A DNA stretch of 64,000 nucleotides from a virus, in IMG/VR virus record IMGVR_UViG_3300042309_002320, positions 1-64,000 of that record. The stretch is one strand, 5' to 3'. Position numbers and translations under genes: made by a program. Shown here one piece after another: positions 32,550 through 41,134 of the stretch. The notes under the pieces were generated by a model. It searched no databases, was not told the origin of the DNA, and saw nothing but the letters and a program-made list of their open reading frames with translations. Within the stretch, counting starts at the first letter, position 1. Every line of letters starts with the position of its first letter.

Positions 32550-34196
32550 ATGGAAAAATCTAAACTAAAGATATTGATGTGTTCCGAAGCAAGTTTTATT
32601 AATTCTGGCTTTGGAAAATATGCATATGAAATTTTATCTAGATGGCATAAAACAAATAAGTATATAGTTGCAGAGTTTGCTTCTTATGGTATGGTTAATG
32701 ATCCAAGAGATAAGAACATAGATTGGATATATTATGCCAATGCTGTTAGAGATAGTGATCCTAGATATAAAGAGTATATGTCTAGAACAGATAATCAGTT
32801 TGGTCGATGGAGATTTGAAAAAGTATTATTAGATTTTAAACCAGATGTTGTTGTTGATGTTAGAGATTTTTGGATGACAGGATATCAATCCATATCCCCA
32901 TTACGAAGTTATTTTCATCATATTTTGATGCCAACTGTAGATTCAGCACCACAACAAGAAGAATGGATCGATATATTTTTATCTACAGATGCCATCTTTA
33001 CATATAGCGATTGGGGGGCAAAAGTTCTAAAAGAACAAACAAACAATAAAATAAAATATATCAGCACAACAAGTCCAGGGGTCAATCTCGATATCTTTAA
33101 TATAAAAGATACAAAGTCTTTACGACGCCAATTTGGTATACCGGAGGATGCTTTTATTTTTGGGTCCGTAATGAGAAATCAAAAACGCAAGCTAATCCCT
33201 GAGCTGTTTAATTCGTTGCGTAAGATATTATCCATACTTGAATCAGAGCAATCTAAACAAAAGATCTATCTATATTTACATACCACATATCCAGATATGG
33301 GATGGGATATACCAGAATTATTAAGTCAATATAATATAGCAAATAATGTTATATTCACTTATTTATGTAAAAATTGTCAAAATATAGAGCCTTCTGTTTT
33401 TAGTGGTGCTCAAAAAATTTGTAATAAATGTTTGAACAAAAGCTCTCAATTTCCATCTGTGTCGAATGGAGTCTCTGATACTCAATTAAGCGACATATAT
33501 AACATATTCGATATATATGTTCAATATGCTATTTGCGAAGGATTTGGTATGCCTCAAGTAGAAGCAGGCGCTTGCGGTATACCAATAGCCACAGTTAATT
33601 ATAGTGCTATGGTAGATATTATAGAGAAATTGAATGCTTATAAAATTAATGTCAAAAGCTATTTCAAAGAAATAGAAACTAAAGCTATAAGAGTATATCC
33701 AGATAATGATGATCTTATTAAGATTATTATAGAATATATGAACATGCCATTTCCAATTAGAAACAAAAAAAGATTAGAAACTAGACAACTTACAGAGAAA
33801 TTTTATAATTGGGATAATATTACTAAATTATGGGAAAATTATTTTGATCAATTAGAATTTAGAGCAAACTGGTTATCTCCATTAGGTCAATTACAAAAAC
33901 CACCAAAACCAAAAGATAATAAAGAAAATATTATTCAAATTATTAATATGTGTAATGATTATCTTAAAAACGCAGATTTATTATCATCATCTAAATTTTT
34001 AAGTATGTTACAGAGTGCTGATTATGGATTCACATATGCTTCTCCAACACAAATATCTAACTATTCAATAGATAATGTATACGATTATGTTAATACGATG
34101 ATTGATAATAATAATAGGTCCGAAGAAGCAAGAGCTAATACTCAATTTATTGAAGAAGACTTTGTGCAATATGCACATTTAAAGAGTAACACATGA
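32550..34196 (+). CDS. GT-B glycosyltransferase with zinc-ribbon insert
   Basis: The 548-residue protein shows a GT-B (GT4-like) plan. The N-terminal Rossmann half starts KILMCSEASFINSGFGKYAYEI, a middle segment has SPGVNLDIF, and a C-terminal half has CEGFGMPQVEAGACGIPIATV with the donor-phosphate-binding Glu. A CKNCQ and CNKC pair at about residues 272-295 looks like an inserted zinc ribbon, unusual for the family. It would transfer a sugar from a nucleotide donor. It is the first of eight overlapping genes, all with glycan-related or unknown products. The start is ATG 32550, directly after a hairpin and without a clear ribosome binding site. Confidence 0.82.
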   Translation: MEKSKLKILMCSEASFINSGFGKYAYEILSRWHKTNKYIVAEFASYGMVNDPRDKNIDWIYYANAVRDSDPRYKEYMSRTDNQFGRWRFEKVLLDFKPDVVVDVRDFWMTGYQSISPLRSYFHHILMPTVDSAPQQEEWIDIFLSTDAIFTYSDWGAKVLKEQTNNKIKYISTTSPGVNLDIFNIKDTKSLRRQFGIPEDAFIFGSVMRNQKRKLIPELFNSLRKILSILESEQSKQKIYLYLHTTYPDMGWDIPELLSQYNIANNVIFTYLCKNCQNIEPSVFSGAQKICNKCLNKSSQFPSVSNGVSDTQLSDIYNIFDIYVQYAICEGFGMPQVEAGACGIPIATVNYSAMVDIIEKLNAYKINVKSYFKEIETKAIRVYPDNDDLIKIIIEYMNMPFPIRNKKRLETRQLTEKFYNWDNITKLWENYFDQLEFRANWLSPLGQLQKPPKPKDNKENIIQIINMCNDYLKNADLLSSSKFLSMLQSADYGFTYASPTQISNYSIDNVYDYVNTMIDNNNRSEEARANTQFIEEDFVQYAHLKSNT

Positions 34197-35155
34197 ATAT
34201 TTTATATATAGGACCGTATAGATTAGCTAATAATGCGGGTTTAGAATCAACTAATCTGCTATATAATCTTATGGAACTTGGTCATAATATTACAGCTAGA
34301 TCCGTATTCGATGGAACAAATCCTATTAAGGATAAAGAAATAATATCCGTGTTTGAAAATATAGAGCAAAATAAATATTCTAAATTTGATTTACTTATTC
34401 AGCATCTACCTATCTCAAGAATTGTAAAAACTTCAAAAATCAAGAATAATATCTACTGGCCGATACTAGACAATACGGGATTGTCTCCAATTGAAAAAAA
34501 GAAATGTGAATTAATAAGTCAAGATGGACTGCTAATATATAGCACAAATTCCGATAAAACTATTTTGGGTACTTGTAATATATCTAATTTGATGAAACTA
34601 AATTATATAATTAATGATAAGCTATTATCCAAAAATTCTAGTATATTTAATTTTGGTATCTATAATAGACATAAAAAATATTATACAATTGTCGATGCGA
34701 CTATGGAATACACTATACAAAATCTGATTATTAATTTTGTGACAAAATTTCAGAACAAAGACTATTGTTTGGTAGTATTCTTACCAAATACGACTCAAAA
34801 CTTATTAGATCAGTATCAGAAATATATAAAAGAGATATATACAATATTTGATATTAATTTTTCTATCAATAAAATTCTCATTGTGCCGATAGACCATAAT
34901 GTAGATGCTCTAGTATCGGCGCATAAAACAGGAGATATCTATATTTCCTTAAAAGATAATATACAGACTATCTTATCGTCTAGTCTTGGTAAAAATATTA
35001 TTTATTATAAATCAGAACCAATACTATCATACGAAAAAAATAATCTTAAAAAATATGGAACTATAGAATATAAAGAAAAATTAGACTTGGATCAACCAAG
35101 TATAATAAAAAATATCGATAACCTAAAAGAGATTATAGGAAGATATGCTCAATAA
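34193..35155 (+). CDS. GT-B-like glycosyltransferase, divergent
   Basis: The 320-residue protein begins MNILYIGPYRLANNAGLESTN, a typical GT-B N-terminal strand and Gly/Asn loop. The later region (KILIVPIDHNVDALVSAHKTG, DIYISL) resembles the C-terminal Rossmann half. The usual EGFG-type donor motif is not clear, so catalysis is uncertain. It overlaps both neighbours by 4 and 11 bases. Confidence 0.55.
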   Translation: MNILYIGPYRLANNAGLESTNLLYNLMELGHNITARSVFDGTNPIKDKEIISVFENIEQNKYSKFDLLIQHLPISRIVKTSKIKNNIYWPILDNTGLSPIEKKKCELISQDGLLIYSTNSDKTILGTCNISNLMKLNYIINDKLLSKNSSIFNFGIYNRHKKYYTIVDATMEYTIQNLIINFVTKFQNKDYCLVVFLPNTTQNLLDQYQKYIKEIYTIFDINFSINKILIVPIDHNVDALVSAHKTGDIYISLKDNIQTILSSSLGKNIIYYKSEPILSYEKNNLKKYGTIEYKEKLDLDQPSIIKNIDNLKEIIGRYAQ

Positions 35156-36002
35156 TATAGCTACCAGTAATATCATTAGTAGTATTTTTAGTAAAAATAC
35201 GCTATTATATAATGGTAAAAAAGATTTATTTTTAACCACTTTATTACAGTGCGAGTCAATTAATATTATAGATTCGCCATCTCAACCATTTTCTATTTTA
35301 CTCTCTGATAATCCGATAGATTATTCACAAACATCTATAAAAAATAGCTTAATGTATCATGTTAATAGTTTAATATTATTTCATAAAGAACCACCACAAG
35401 CTCTTAAAAAAGAAGATAAAGCAATTCTTGACAAAAAATTAAAGAATTCTTACAGACTGTTTTTCTCAAAAGATATAGAGAAATCTTGGGGTTTAGCAAC
35501 TATAGAAAAAAATATAAATATTGAATATGGAGTCATAAGAATAGATGAAAAAGATAAAAATAAAAATGTATGCGTAGTTAATCTTAATAAAGATAATGGT
35601 ATACAAAATTTATATCAACATATTAAAAATACTATTATCGATTGTGATCTAATAGATGCGCATACTGATGGTGATGAAGTATTAAAGATATTATCACAAT
35701 ATAAAATATGTATTATTCCACACGATACATATGATGCATTATTAGCTGCTTCTTTCGGAGGACTGGTTTATACATCATCAAGTCAGATAGACAAATCCAT
35801 AAGCAATATAGCATATATAAAAGACTACAATACTATTAATGATCGGTTAAAAAACGATTTGAACCAATGGGATAATATAAATAGTTTATTAAAACAAAAT
35901 CAGTCATACATACATGATAAATACAATATAGACAAATTCTATAGCGAATTTAATAATATCTGTACTTCTATTTCTAGAAAAGCATTTACATATGAAACGT
36001 AA
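35145..36002 (+). CDS. GT-B-like protein, probably degenerate
   Basis: The 285-residue protein has alternating strands and helices that suggest Rossmann-type halves (ILLSDNPIDY, VCVVNLNKDNG, CDLIDAHTDGDEV, ICIIPHDTYDALLAASFGGLVY). The DALLAASFGG stretch is like the donor-site region of GT-B enzymes but lacks its Glu. No firm family match; an inactive or divergent glycosyltransferase is the best reading. Confidence 0.45.
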   Translation: MLNNIATSNIISSIFSKNTLLYNGKKDLFLTTLLQCESINIIDSPSQPFSILLSDNPIDYSQTSIKNSLMYHVNSLILFHKEPPQALKKEDKAILDKKLKNSYRLFFSKDIEKSWGLATIEKNINIEYGVIRIDEKDKNKNVCVVNLNKDNGIQNLYQHIKNTIIDCDLIDAHTDGDEVLKILSQYKICIIPHDTYDALLAASFGGLVYTSSSQIDKSISNIAYIKDYNTINDRLKNDLNQWDNINSLLKQNQSYIHDKYNIDKFYSEFNNICTSISRKAFTYET

Positions 36003-36399
36003 TCTAATTATAACAGTCGATTCTTCTATTAAACAAGATGGTTTTGTGCATATTAATCAAATATCTTCGATCATTAATTATTCCTGTGACTCTATCATTC
36101 TAGACTGTTTAGAATATCTGCAAGAAAAAGATCATGCCGTAGTATTTAATGTTCTACTAGAAAAATTAAGACCAACTGGCAGATTGGTTGTCTCGATAAG
36201 TAATGCTAAAGATATAGCCAATAATTTTGTTAATGCAACAATATCATCCGGTGACTTTTTAAGATTTTTTATTAACAAACAGAGCCTATTAAGTATCGAA
36301 TCTATATATACTTTTATTGATTTCAAACATTATGATATTTTAACACTAGATACCGATGACACATCTATAACTATAGTAATAGAAAGAAAAAATATATGA
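35992..36399 (+). CDS. Truncated SAM-methyltransferase-like protein
   Basis: The 135-residue protein resembles the second half of class I SAM-dependent methyltransferases: SIILDCLEYLQEKDHAVVF, then LRPTGRLVVSI in the place of the usual LKPGGxLxxS strand. The first half with the SAM-binding Gly motif is absent. It may be a degenerate domain that acts with another gene product in the glycan cluster. The call is tentative. Confidence 0.45.
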   Translation: MKRNLIITVDSSIKQDGFVHINQISSIINYSCDSIILDCLEYLQEKDHAVVFNVLLEKLRPTGRLVVSISNAKDIANNFVNATISSGDFLRFFINKQSLLSIESIYTFIDFKHYDILTLDTDDTSITIVIERKNI

Positions 36400-37121
36400 G
36401 CAATACCATATGCGAAAAATGTCTTTTTGCTCAGAATATTTCTAATCCTATGCCTTGTTCTTTTAGTATACCAAGTCTTATAAAAGATATCCATAATATT
36501 GTAGAAAAAAATAATTATTTTGTTATTAATAACTACACATGTAGATATGGTTTTAGTAAAAATATTTATCAAGAAAATATCGATAAGTTTAATGATACAG
36601 ATATGATGGAGTATGTTAAGCAACAAAATATTGTCAAATATTCCTTGGCTCTTATTACTAGTAATATAACATTTAAAGATACTATAGAAAACTTAAACGC
36701 TTTATCGATCAAACCGGAATATATCACTATTATTTGTTATGGCAACGGCTACGACATACACGAGATGCTGCAACAAAAATTACCAAAATTCATAAAATAT
36801 AAAGTTCATTCTTTTCTTGAGAATATTCCTTCTCCAAAAGCATTACATGTTGCTCTAGAAACAAATAAAAACAAGACAGGAAATCTACTTTGGATTCTAG
36901 ATGATGAAAGTATTGCTTATGTCTCCAAGTACGATAGTATACAGAATATTAACTATATGATAAATGTTGAGCAAAAATCTGCTCACTATTATAGATGTAA
37001 TAAAATTGATTCTAGTTTTAATGGTATTTTTATTAATACAGATAATTATTGGGCTCTTTCAAAAACACAAGACTACACAATAGAAAATAATCAAAATACT
37101 TTAGTTATAAACTATGATTGA
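36396..37121 (+). CDS. Unknown Cys-containing protein of the glycan cluster
   Basis: The 241-residue protein has an N-terminal CEKCLFAQ with further cysteines at PMPC and YTC, which may bind a metal. A GT-A-like middle follows (ALITSNITFKDTIENLNAL, ITIICYGNG), and LLWILDDES could be an acidic metal-binding strand. No catalytic pattern is sure. It overlaps the next gene by eight bases. Confidence 0.45.
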   Translation: MSNTICEKCLFAQNISNPMPCSFSIPSLIKDIHNIVEKNNYFVINNYTCRYGFSKNIYQENIDKFNDTDMMEYVKQQNIVKYSLALITSNITFKDTIENLNALSIKPEYITIICYGNGYDIHEMLQQKLPKFIKYKVHSFLENIPSPKALHVALETNKNKTGNLLWILDDESIAYVSKYDSIQNINYMINVEQKSAHYYRCNKIDSSFNGIFINTDNYWALSKTQDYTIENNQNTLVINYD

Positions 37122-37782
37122 TATTCTTATTATTACTCCAGAAATTACAAAAGGCATGAAGTCTGTTGGCTCAAAGTGTTTATTACCATTAAGAAAAAAT
37201 CTAAGCGTTATTGAGTATCAAATAGCGCAAGCGCAAAAAATAACAAAACAATCGCATATAACCATTAATATAGGGTTCGATTCTGAAAAAATTATATCCA
37301 AATTATATCGATATAGAACAATCAGATATTTAGTAAATCATGACTATAACAATACGAATCAAGCTAAAAATCTATTATTATATATAGATCAATATAAACC
37401 TAAAAATTTATTAATTTTGAGTAGTGGATTATTATTAAAAGAAAATACAATAGAAAAGACTCATCTTCAAGCAGAATGTAAAATATTTATGTTACATAAA
37501 CATAAAAACAATTTTTCTATAGGATCTTCTATGTCTAAAAATTTAGAGTATTTATTTTTTGATATGGATGAACCATGGACAGAGATTGTATATTTGAATG
37601 AAGATGCGATTAATATTCTATCTACTTGCGATAGAAATATATTTAAACAAATGTATCTTTTCGAAGTAATAAATTTTTTACTAAGTAAAAATATAAAGTT
37701 CACAAAAGTTTATATTAATAAAGGCAGTATTATGAAAATTAATAACTATAAAGATCTTGATAAAGCGAAAGTATTTATATGA
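37114..37782 (+). CDS. Sugar nucleotidyltransferase-like protein
   Basis: The 222-residue protein starts MIDILIITPEITKGMKSVGS and KCLLPLRKNLSVIEYQI. This follows the order of NTP-transferase enzymes (Gly-rich loop, then K-x-L-x-P, then an IE-type helix), though the Gly-rich loop is not canonical. Such enzymes make NDP-sugars. It may be a degenerate relative. It overlaps the next gene by four bases. Confidence 0.5.
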   Translation: MIDILIITPEITKGMKSVGSKCLLPLRKNLSVIEYQIAQAQKITKQSHITINIGFDSEKIISKLYRYRTIRYLVNHDYNNTNQAKNLLLYIDQYKPKNLLILSSGLLLKENTIEKTHLQAECKIFMLHKHKNNFSIGSSMSKNLEYLFFDMDEPWTEIVYLNEDAINILSTCDRNIFKQMYLFEVINFLLSKNIKFTKVYINKGSIMKINNYKDLDKAKVFI

Positions 37783-38498
37783 CAACAAAAATAGTTGTAC
37801 AGAAATTAAATGATAAATTTATTAATAATATTGAATTATCAACAACTCCATTTTGTAATAAAAAAGTATTGAATATAACAGGATATCTATATAGGATATA
37901 TTATATAGAAAAATTTACCCATATAATATTTGCAGCTTCATTATTAGATAATGAAATTAATCAATTCATTGATGAGTTTGGTACTACAGTAAATATCTTT
38001 ATTTATAATGACACAACAAAATATATTGAACACCATCCTAATCTTAAAGGAGTTATTCAGAAAACAAAGACTGATTCAAAAAATAAAATTATCACTATAC
38101 CTAAATTAGTTAATAATGAAATTTATTATAGCGATAACTCTATACCTAAATATGATAGCATAGTTTGCTTTTTAGACAATATAGAATCTTTACCAGAAGC
38201 TTTAAATAATTATCTTTATCCACAATCTATATTATCTATTAAATTATTTAATAATAGCTCTATAATACATCCTCAAAATTTAGGACTTCTTTTTGAATAT
38301 GATAAGGCAAGGATTCTTAAACAAAACAAATATTATTTGGCATTAACAGACGACTACGTTCCAGAAGCATGGGCTTGTGGAGCATTAGCGCTAGATATTG
38401 ACGATCTGAATTCATTAACACCAAGTAAATATAAACATACAAAAAGTTTTCAGTCTTATTCTAATTTTTTAAAGGTATTAATCAGTGATAAAAAATAA
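37779..38498 (+). CDS. Unknown protein with glycosyltransferase-like C-terminus
   Basis: The 239-residue protein has Rossmann-like alternation, and near its end a segment YYLALTDDYVPEAWACGALAL that resembles the donor-binding region of GT-B enzymes (P-E-A-x-A-x-G). The N-terminal half shows no clear motif. A glycosyltransferase-like function is inferred partly from neighbours. Confidence 0.45.
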   Translation: MTTKIVVQKLNDKFINNIELSTTPFCNKKVLNITGYLYRIYYIEKFTHIIFAASLLDNEINQFIDEFGTTVNIFIYNDTTKYIEHHPNLKGVIQKTKTDSKNKIITIPKLVNNEIYYSDNSIPKYDSIVCFLDNIESLPEALNNYLYPQSILSIKLFNNSSIIHPQNLGLLFEYDKARILKQNKYYLALTDDYVPEAWACGALALDIDDLNSLTPSKYKHTKSFQSYSNFLKVLISDKK

Positions 38499-38943
38499 TA
38501 TAGGATTTATGCTTATAAATATAGAAAATGATCAACACCATGATTCTATGCTACAAAATATTAGAAAATTGATAGATGCTAATCCATATAAAAATATTGT
38601 TATATTTAATAGTATTTGTAATAAAATTACTACTTATAATATCCCTATCTTGCATCTGAGTCACGCTAAATTTTTTGAGGGCGACTTATGGCTATTTGAT
38701 TTAACTAGTGTTATTATTAGTAAGAACTTCACCAATCTTAATAAAAAAATACTATATTGTAATGACATGCCGTGGTTAAAAAATAGAACTAATATATATA
38801 ACGAATGGCTAAAGATTTACGATTCTGATCTAGATTTTGTAACTACCAATCAATATTTGTATGATATATACAGTATATGTTGGAAAAAACCATTAGATAT
38901 TATGGAGAATTTCGATTATGAAAAAATACAACACATCGTATGA
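38485..38943 (+). CDS. Unknown protein, end of the glycan cluster
   Basis: The 152-residue product starts at GTG 38485, nine bases after AAAGG at 38471-38475; the next in-frame start is an ATG at 38509. The sequence has Rossmann-like strands (IGFMLINIENDQ, NIVIFNSICN, TSVIISKNF) and a GT-type N-terminal half appearance. Its last 26 bases overlap the endonuclease gene. The family is not recognised; it could be a partial glycosyltransferase domain. Confidence 0.5.
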   Translation: MIKNNIGFMLINIENDQHHDSMLQNIRKLIDANPYKNIVIFNSICNKITTYNIPILHLSHAKFFEGDLWLFDLTSVIISKNFTNLNKKILYCNDMPWLKNRTNIYNEWLKIYDSDLDFVTTNQYLYDIYSICWKKPLDIMENFDYEKIQHIV

Positions 38944-39730
38944 CCAACTATCTGATCAAGATAAAAAAGATCTAATATTATCTTTATATTCATCAGAAGG
39001 TAAGAGCTTTGCTGATATAGCTACTATGTACGATACTTATGCTAATAGAATAAGACGAGACGCTAAAAAATATAATATAAAAATCAGAGATAAAAGCGAA
39101 GCTCAAAAAAATGCATTAAAAACTGGCAAACACTCTCATCCAACAAAAGGCAAAGAAAGATCAGAGGACACAAAACAAAAAATAGGGATGGGAGTATTAA
39201 ACGCATGGGAAAATCTCGAAGACAACGAAATACAAAAAAGAAAGCTTAAAGCTAAACAAAATTGGGAAAATTTAGACGATAACACAAAAGAAAACATACT
39301 TAAATCTGCTAATATGGCAGTAAGAACCACCAGCAAGGTAGGATCAAAATTAGAAAAATATCTACATAAAAGACTATTAAGTGATGGTTATAAAGTAGAG
39401 TTTCATAAAGAGCAAACACTGGTAAACACAAGGTTGCAAATTGACCTGTTCGTTCCTAGTATAAATCTAGCTATAGAAGTGGATGGTCCATCTCACTTCA
39501 CTCCTGTGTGGGGCCAAGAATCTTTAAAAAGAAATAAAAACTACGATAATAAAAAAGAAGGATTAATCATTGGTAAAGGATGGAACTTATTGAGAATTAT
39601 ACAAACTAAAGATTATTCTGATGCTCGTGCGTTTTTGATCTATGATCAAATACTACAGATTATAAAAACAAATCATTCTGATCTCATTTCTGGACAACAG
39701 AAATTTATTATAAAGGATACCAATGGCTAA
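38918..39730 (+). CDS. Vsr-like endonuclease of the homing type (HTH, NUMOD-like, nuclease)
   Basis: The 270-residue protein has an N-terminal helix-turn-helix-like part (SFADIATMYDTYANRIRRDA). Lys-rich segments include HSHPTKGKERSEDTKQKI, a pattern typical of NUMOD3-type DNA-binding modules of homing endonucleases. The C-terminal nuclease domain has LQIDLFVPSINLAIEVDGPSH and a final strand GWNLLRI. The LAIEVDG motif matches Vsr/EDxHD-type enzymes. It overlaps both neighbours, so it is either a mobile gene settled between the glycan cluster and the Rad52-like gene or an adopted repair enzyme. No intron is seen around it. Confidence 0.7.
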   Translation: MKKYNTSYDQLSDQDKKDLILSLYSSEGKSFADIATMYDTYANRIRRDAKKYNIKIRDKSEAQKNALKTGKHSHPTKGKERSEDTKQKIGMGVLNAWENLEDNEIQKRKLKAKQNWENLDDNTKENILKSANMAVRTTSKVGSKLEKYLHKRLLSDGYKVEFHKEQTLVNTRLQIDLFVPSINLAIEVDGPSHFTPVWGQESLKRNKNYDNKKEGLIIGKGWNLLRIIQTKDYSDARAFLIYDQILQIIKTNHSDLISGQQKFIIKDTNG

Positions 39731-40442
39731 AAAAGATAAAAATGAAGTTGCTGAAGATAATATTGTTGAAAAGAAAATTCCAACAATTGCTGATTTAGAC
39801 TGGACAGATTATGTTCTAGGGCTTTTATCTGACGATGAAAAGATTAGTGGCAATCCAACAACGGATGGTTTAAGGCGTATTTTTGAAACTGTTTTAAACT
39901 GTAGATTAATATCATCAACAAGTTTGGTTGTTCAATCTCCTAGTCCGGAAAATGAAAAAAGAGCAACGGTTATACACTCACTATCATACTGTTTAAATCC
40001 AACCCTTCAGGACTCAAACGGTTTAAATATTGTGTCTGTGGATGGCTCTGCGGACGTATACTGGGGTAACTGTGACAAGGTTTATAGGAATCACCCGGTT
40101 GCTGTTGCAGAAACAAGGGCCGAGGGCAGAGCATTGCGCAGAGCATTAAGATTGCGCAAAGTAGTAGCGGCAGAAGAACTGTCCAAAGAAATCGAAGATC
40201 ATCCTGATCAAAATAGTGTTAATAAAATTAGTAATCAACAAATTAATTTTATAGATGTTTTAGCTCAAAGACTAAATATTAATGTGACTAAACTATTAGA
40301 AGAAAATAGTATAAAAACAGATAATATTTATAACTTGACTCATGAATCAGCCGTTGATATAATAAGATTATTGTCCAAGTACCAACAAAATATGGACAGT
40401 ATTGCTGAAACTATATTAGGCTACTCAAACGAATGGAAGTAA
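39723..40442 (+). CDS. Rad52/ERF-like recombination protein
   Basis: The 239-residue protein has a core with strands and the helix RAEGRALRRALRLRKVVAAE, an Arg-rich pattern typical of phage Rad52/ERF/RecT-type single-strand annealing or recombination-mediator proteins. The C-terminal 80 residues are helical and acidic (ISNQQINFIDVLAQRL, then VDIIRLLSKYQQ). It could anneal strands or load the RecA-like recombinase. It overlaps the homing-type gene by eight bases. The call rests on the one core motif and the context. Confidence 0.55.
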   Translation: MAKKDKNEVAEDNIVEKKIPTIADLDWTDYVLGLLSDDEKISGNPTTDGLRRIFETVLNCRLISSTSLVVQSPSPENEKRATVIHSLSYCLNPTLQDSNGLNIVSVDGSADVYWGNCDKVYRNHPVAVAETRAEGRALRRALRLRKVVAAEELSKEIEDHPDQNSVNKISNQQINFIDVLAQRLNINVTKLLEENSIKTDNIYNLTHESAVDIIRLLSKYQQNMDSIAETILGYSNEWK

Positions 40443-40445
40443 TTT

Positions 40446-40769
40446 ATGAAAGTTTTATATAAAGCTAATGATAAGCTACAATTTGAACTTGAGGCTAGTG
40501 GACAAAAAGAGATTTTTAAAGAACTGGCACTGATACAGGAAATTTTTAGTGAGTCCAAATGCGGCATGTGTGGTAGTACAAATCTTAAATTTGTGGTAAG
40601 AAATGTTGATGGAAATGATTACTACGAACTAAGATGTGCTGATTGTGGCGCTGTTCTAGCTTTTGGTCAACACAAAAAGGGTGGCACATTATTTCCAAAG
40701 CGTAAAGATGATAATGGAAATTATTTACCACATAATGGTTGGCATAAATGGACAAAAGATAAAGAATAG
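40446..40769 (+). CDS. Small zinc-ribbon protein
   Basis: The 107-residue protein has a zinc ribbon with CGMCGSTNLKFVV and YYELRCADCGAVL, separated by about 20 residues, and a short C-terminal PHNGWHKW tail. The stop is directly next to the stop of the facing minus-strand gene (no spacer). A DNA-binding or replication-associated role is usual for such small phage proteins but is not shown here. Confidence 0.65.
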   Translation: MKVLYKANDKLQFELEASGQKEIFKELALIQEIFSESKCGMCGSTNLKFVVRNVDGNDYYELRCADCGAVLAFGQHKKGGTLFPKRKDDNGNYLPHNGWHKWTKDKE

Positions 40770-41132
40770 TTACCATTTATTCACTGGGCATTTTTCGCTA
40801 TCCCAGCTTAATTTGCTAATATAATTTCGTGTTCTATTTATTGGACAGCCACACTGTAAACAGGATTGATTTTTAAAGAATTCGCAGCTCTCGCATATTT
40901 TAAATCTTCTCTCTATTTCTTCATCTTTGGCTAACACAAAATTATTTTTAGCATGAGCGACCAAGCTTTTAGAGAAGTTTTTAATTTTTGTGCCAAATCC
41001 TGGCTCTTCTGATCTAATATCCATATAAGAACATGGAAAAATCGGTGGATTATTATCTTCAACAGTGATCTCTAGTCCACATTTTGAGCATTTGTAAGTG
41101 TTATCTCTTATGCTTATAAACTCACAAAACAT
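40770..41132 (-). CDS. Cys-rich zinc-binding small protein
   Basis: The 120-residue product has two clusters. An N-terminal ribbon, YKCSKCGLEI, pairs with a Cys in FPCSYM. A C-terminal group, CESCEFFKNQSCLQCGCPINR and a final Cys in SEKCPV, is typical of small Cys-rich phage proteins with several zinc sites. It is the last gene of the minus-strand block, two bases downstream of the 8.2-kb gene and convergent with the plus-strand zinc-ribbon gene. Confidence 0.65.
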   Translation of the reverse strand: MFCEFISIRDNTYKCSKCGLEITVEDNNPPIFPCSYMDIRSEEPGFGTKIKNFSKSLVAHAKNNFVLAKDEEIERRFKICESCEFFKNQSCLQCGCPINRTRNYISKLSWDSEKCPVNKW

Positions 41133-41134
41133 AA

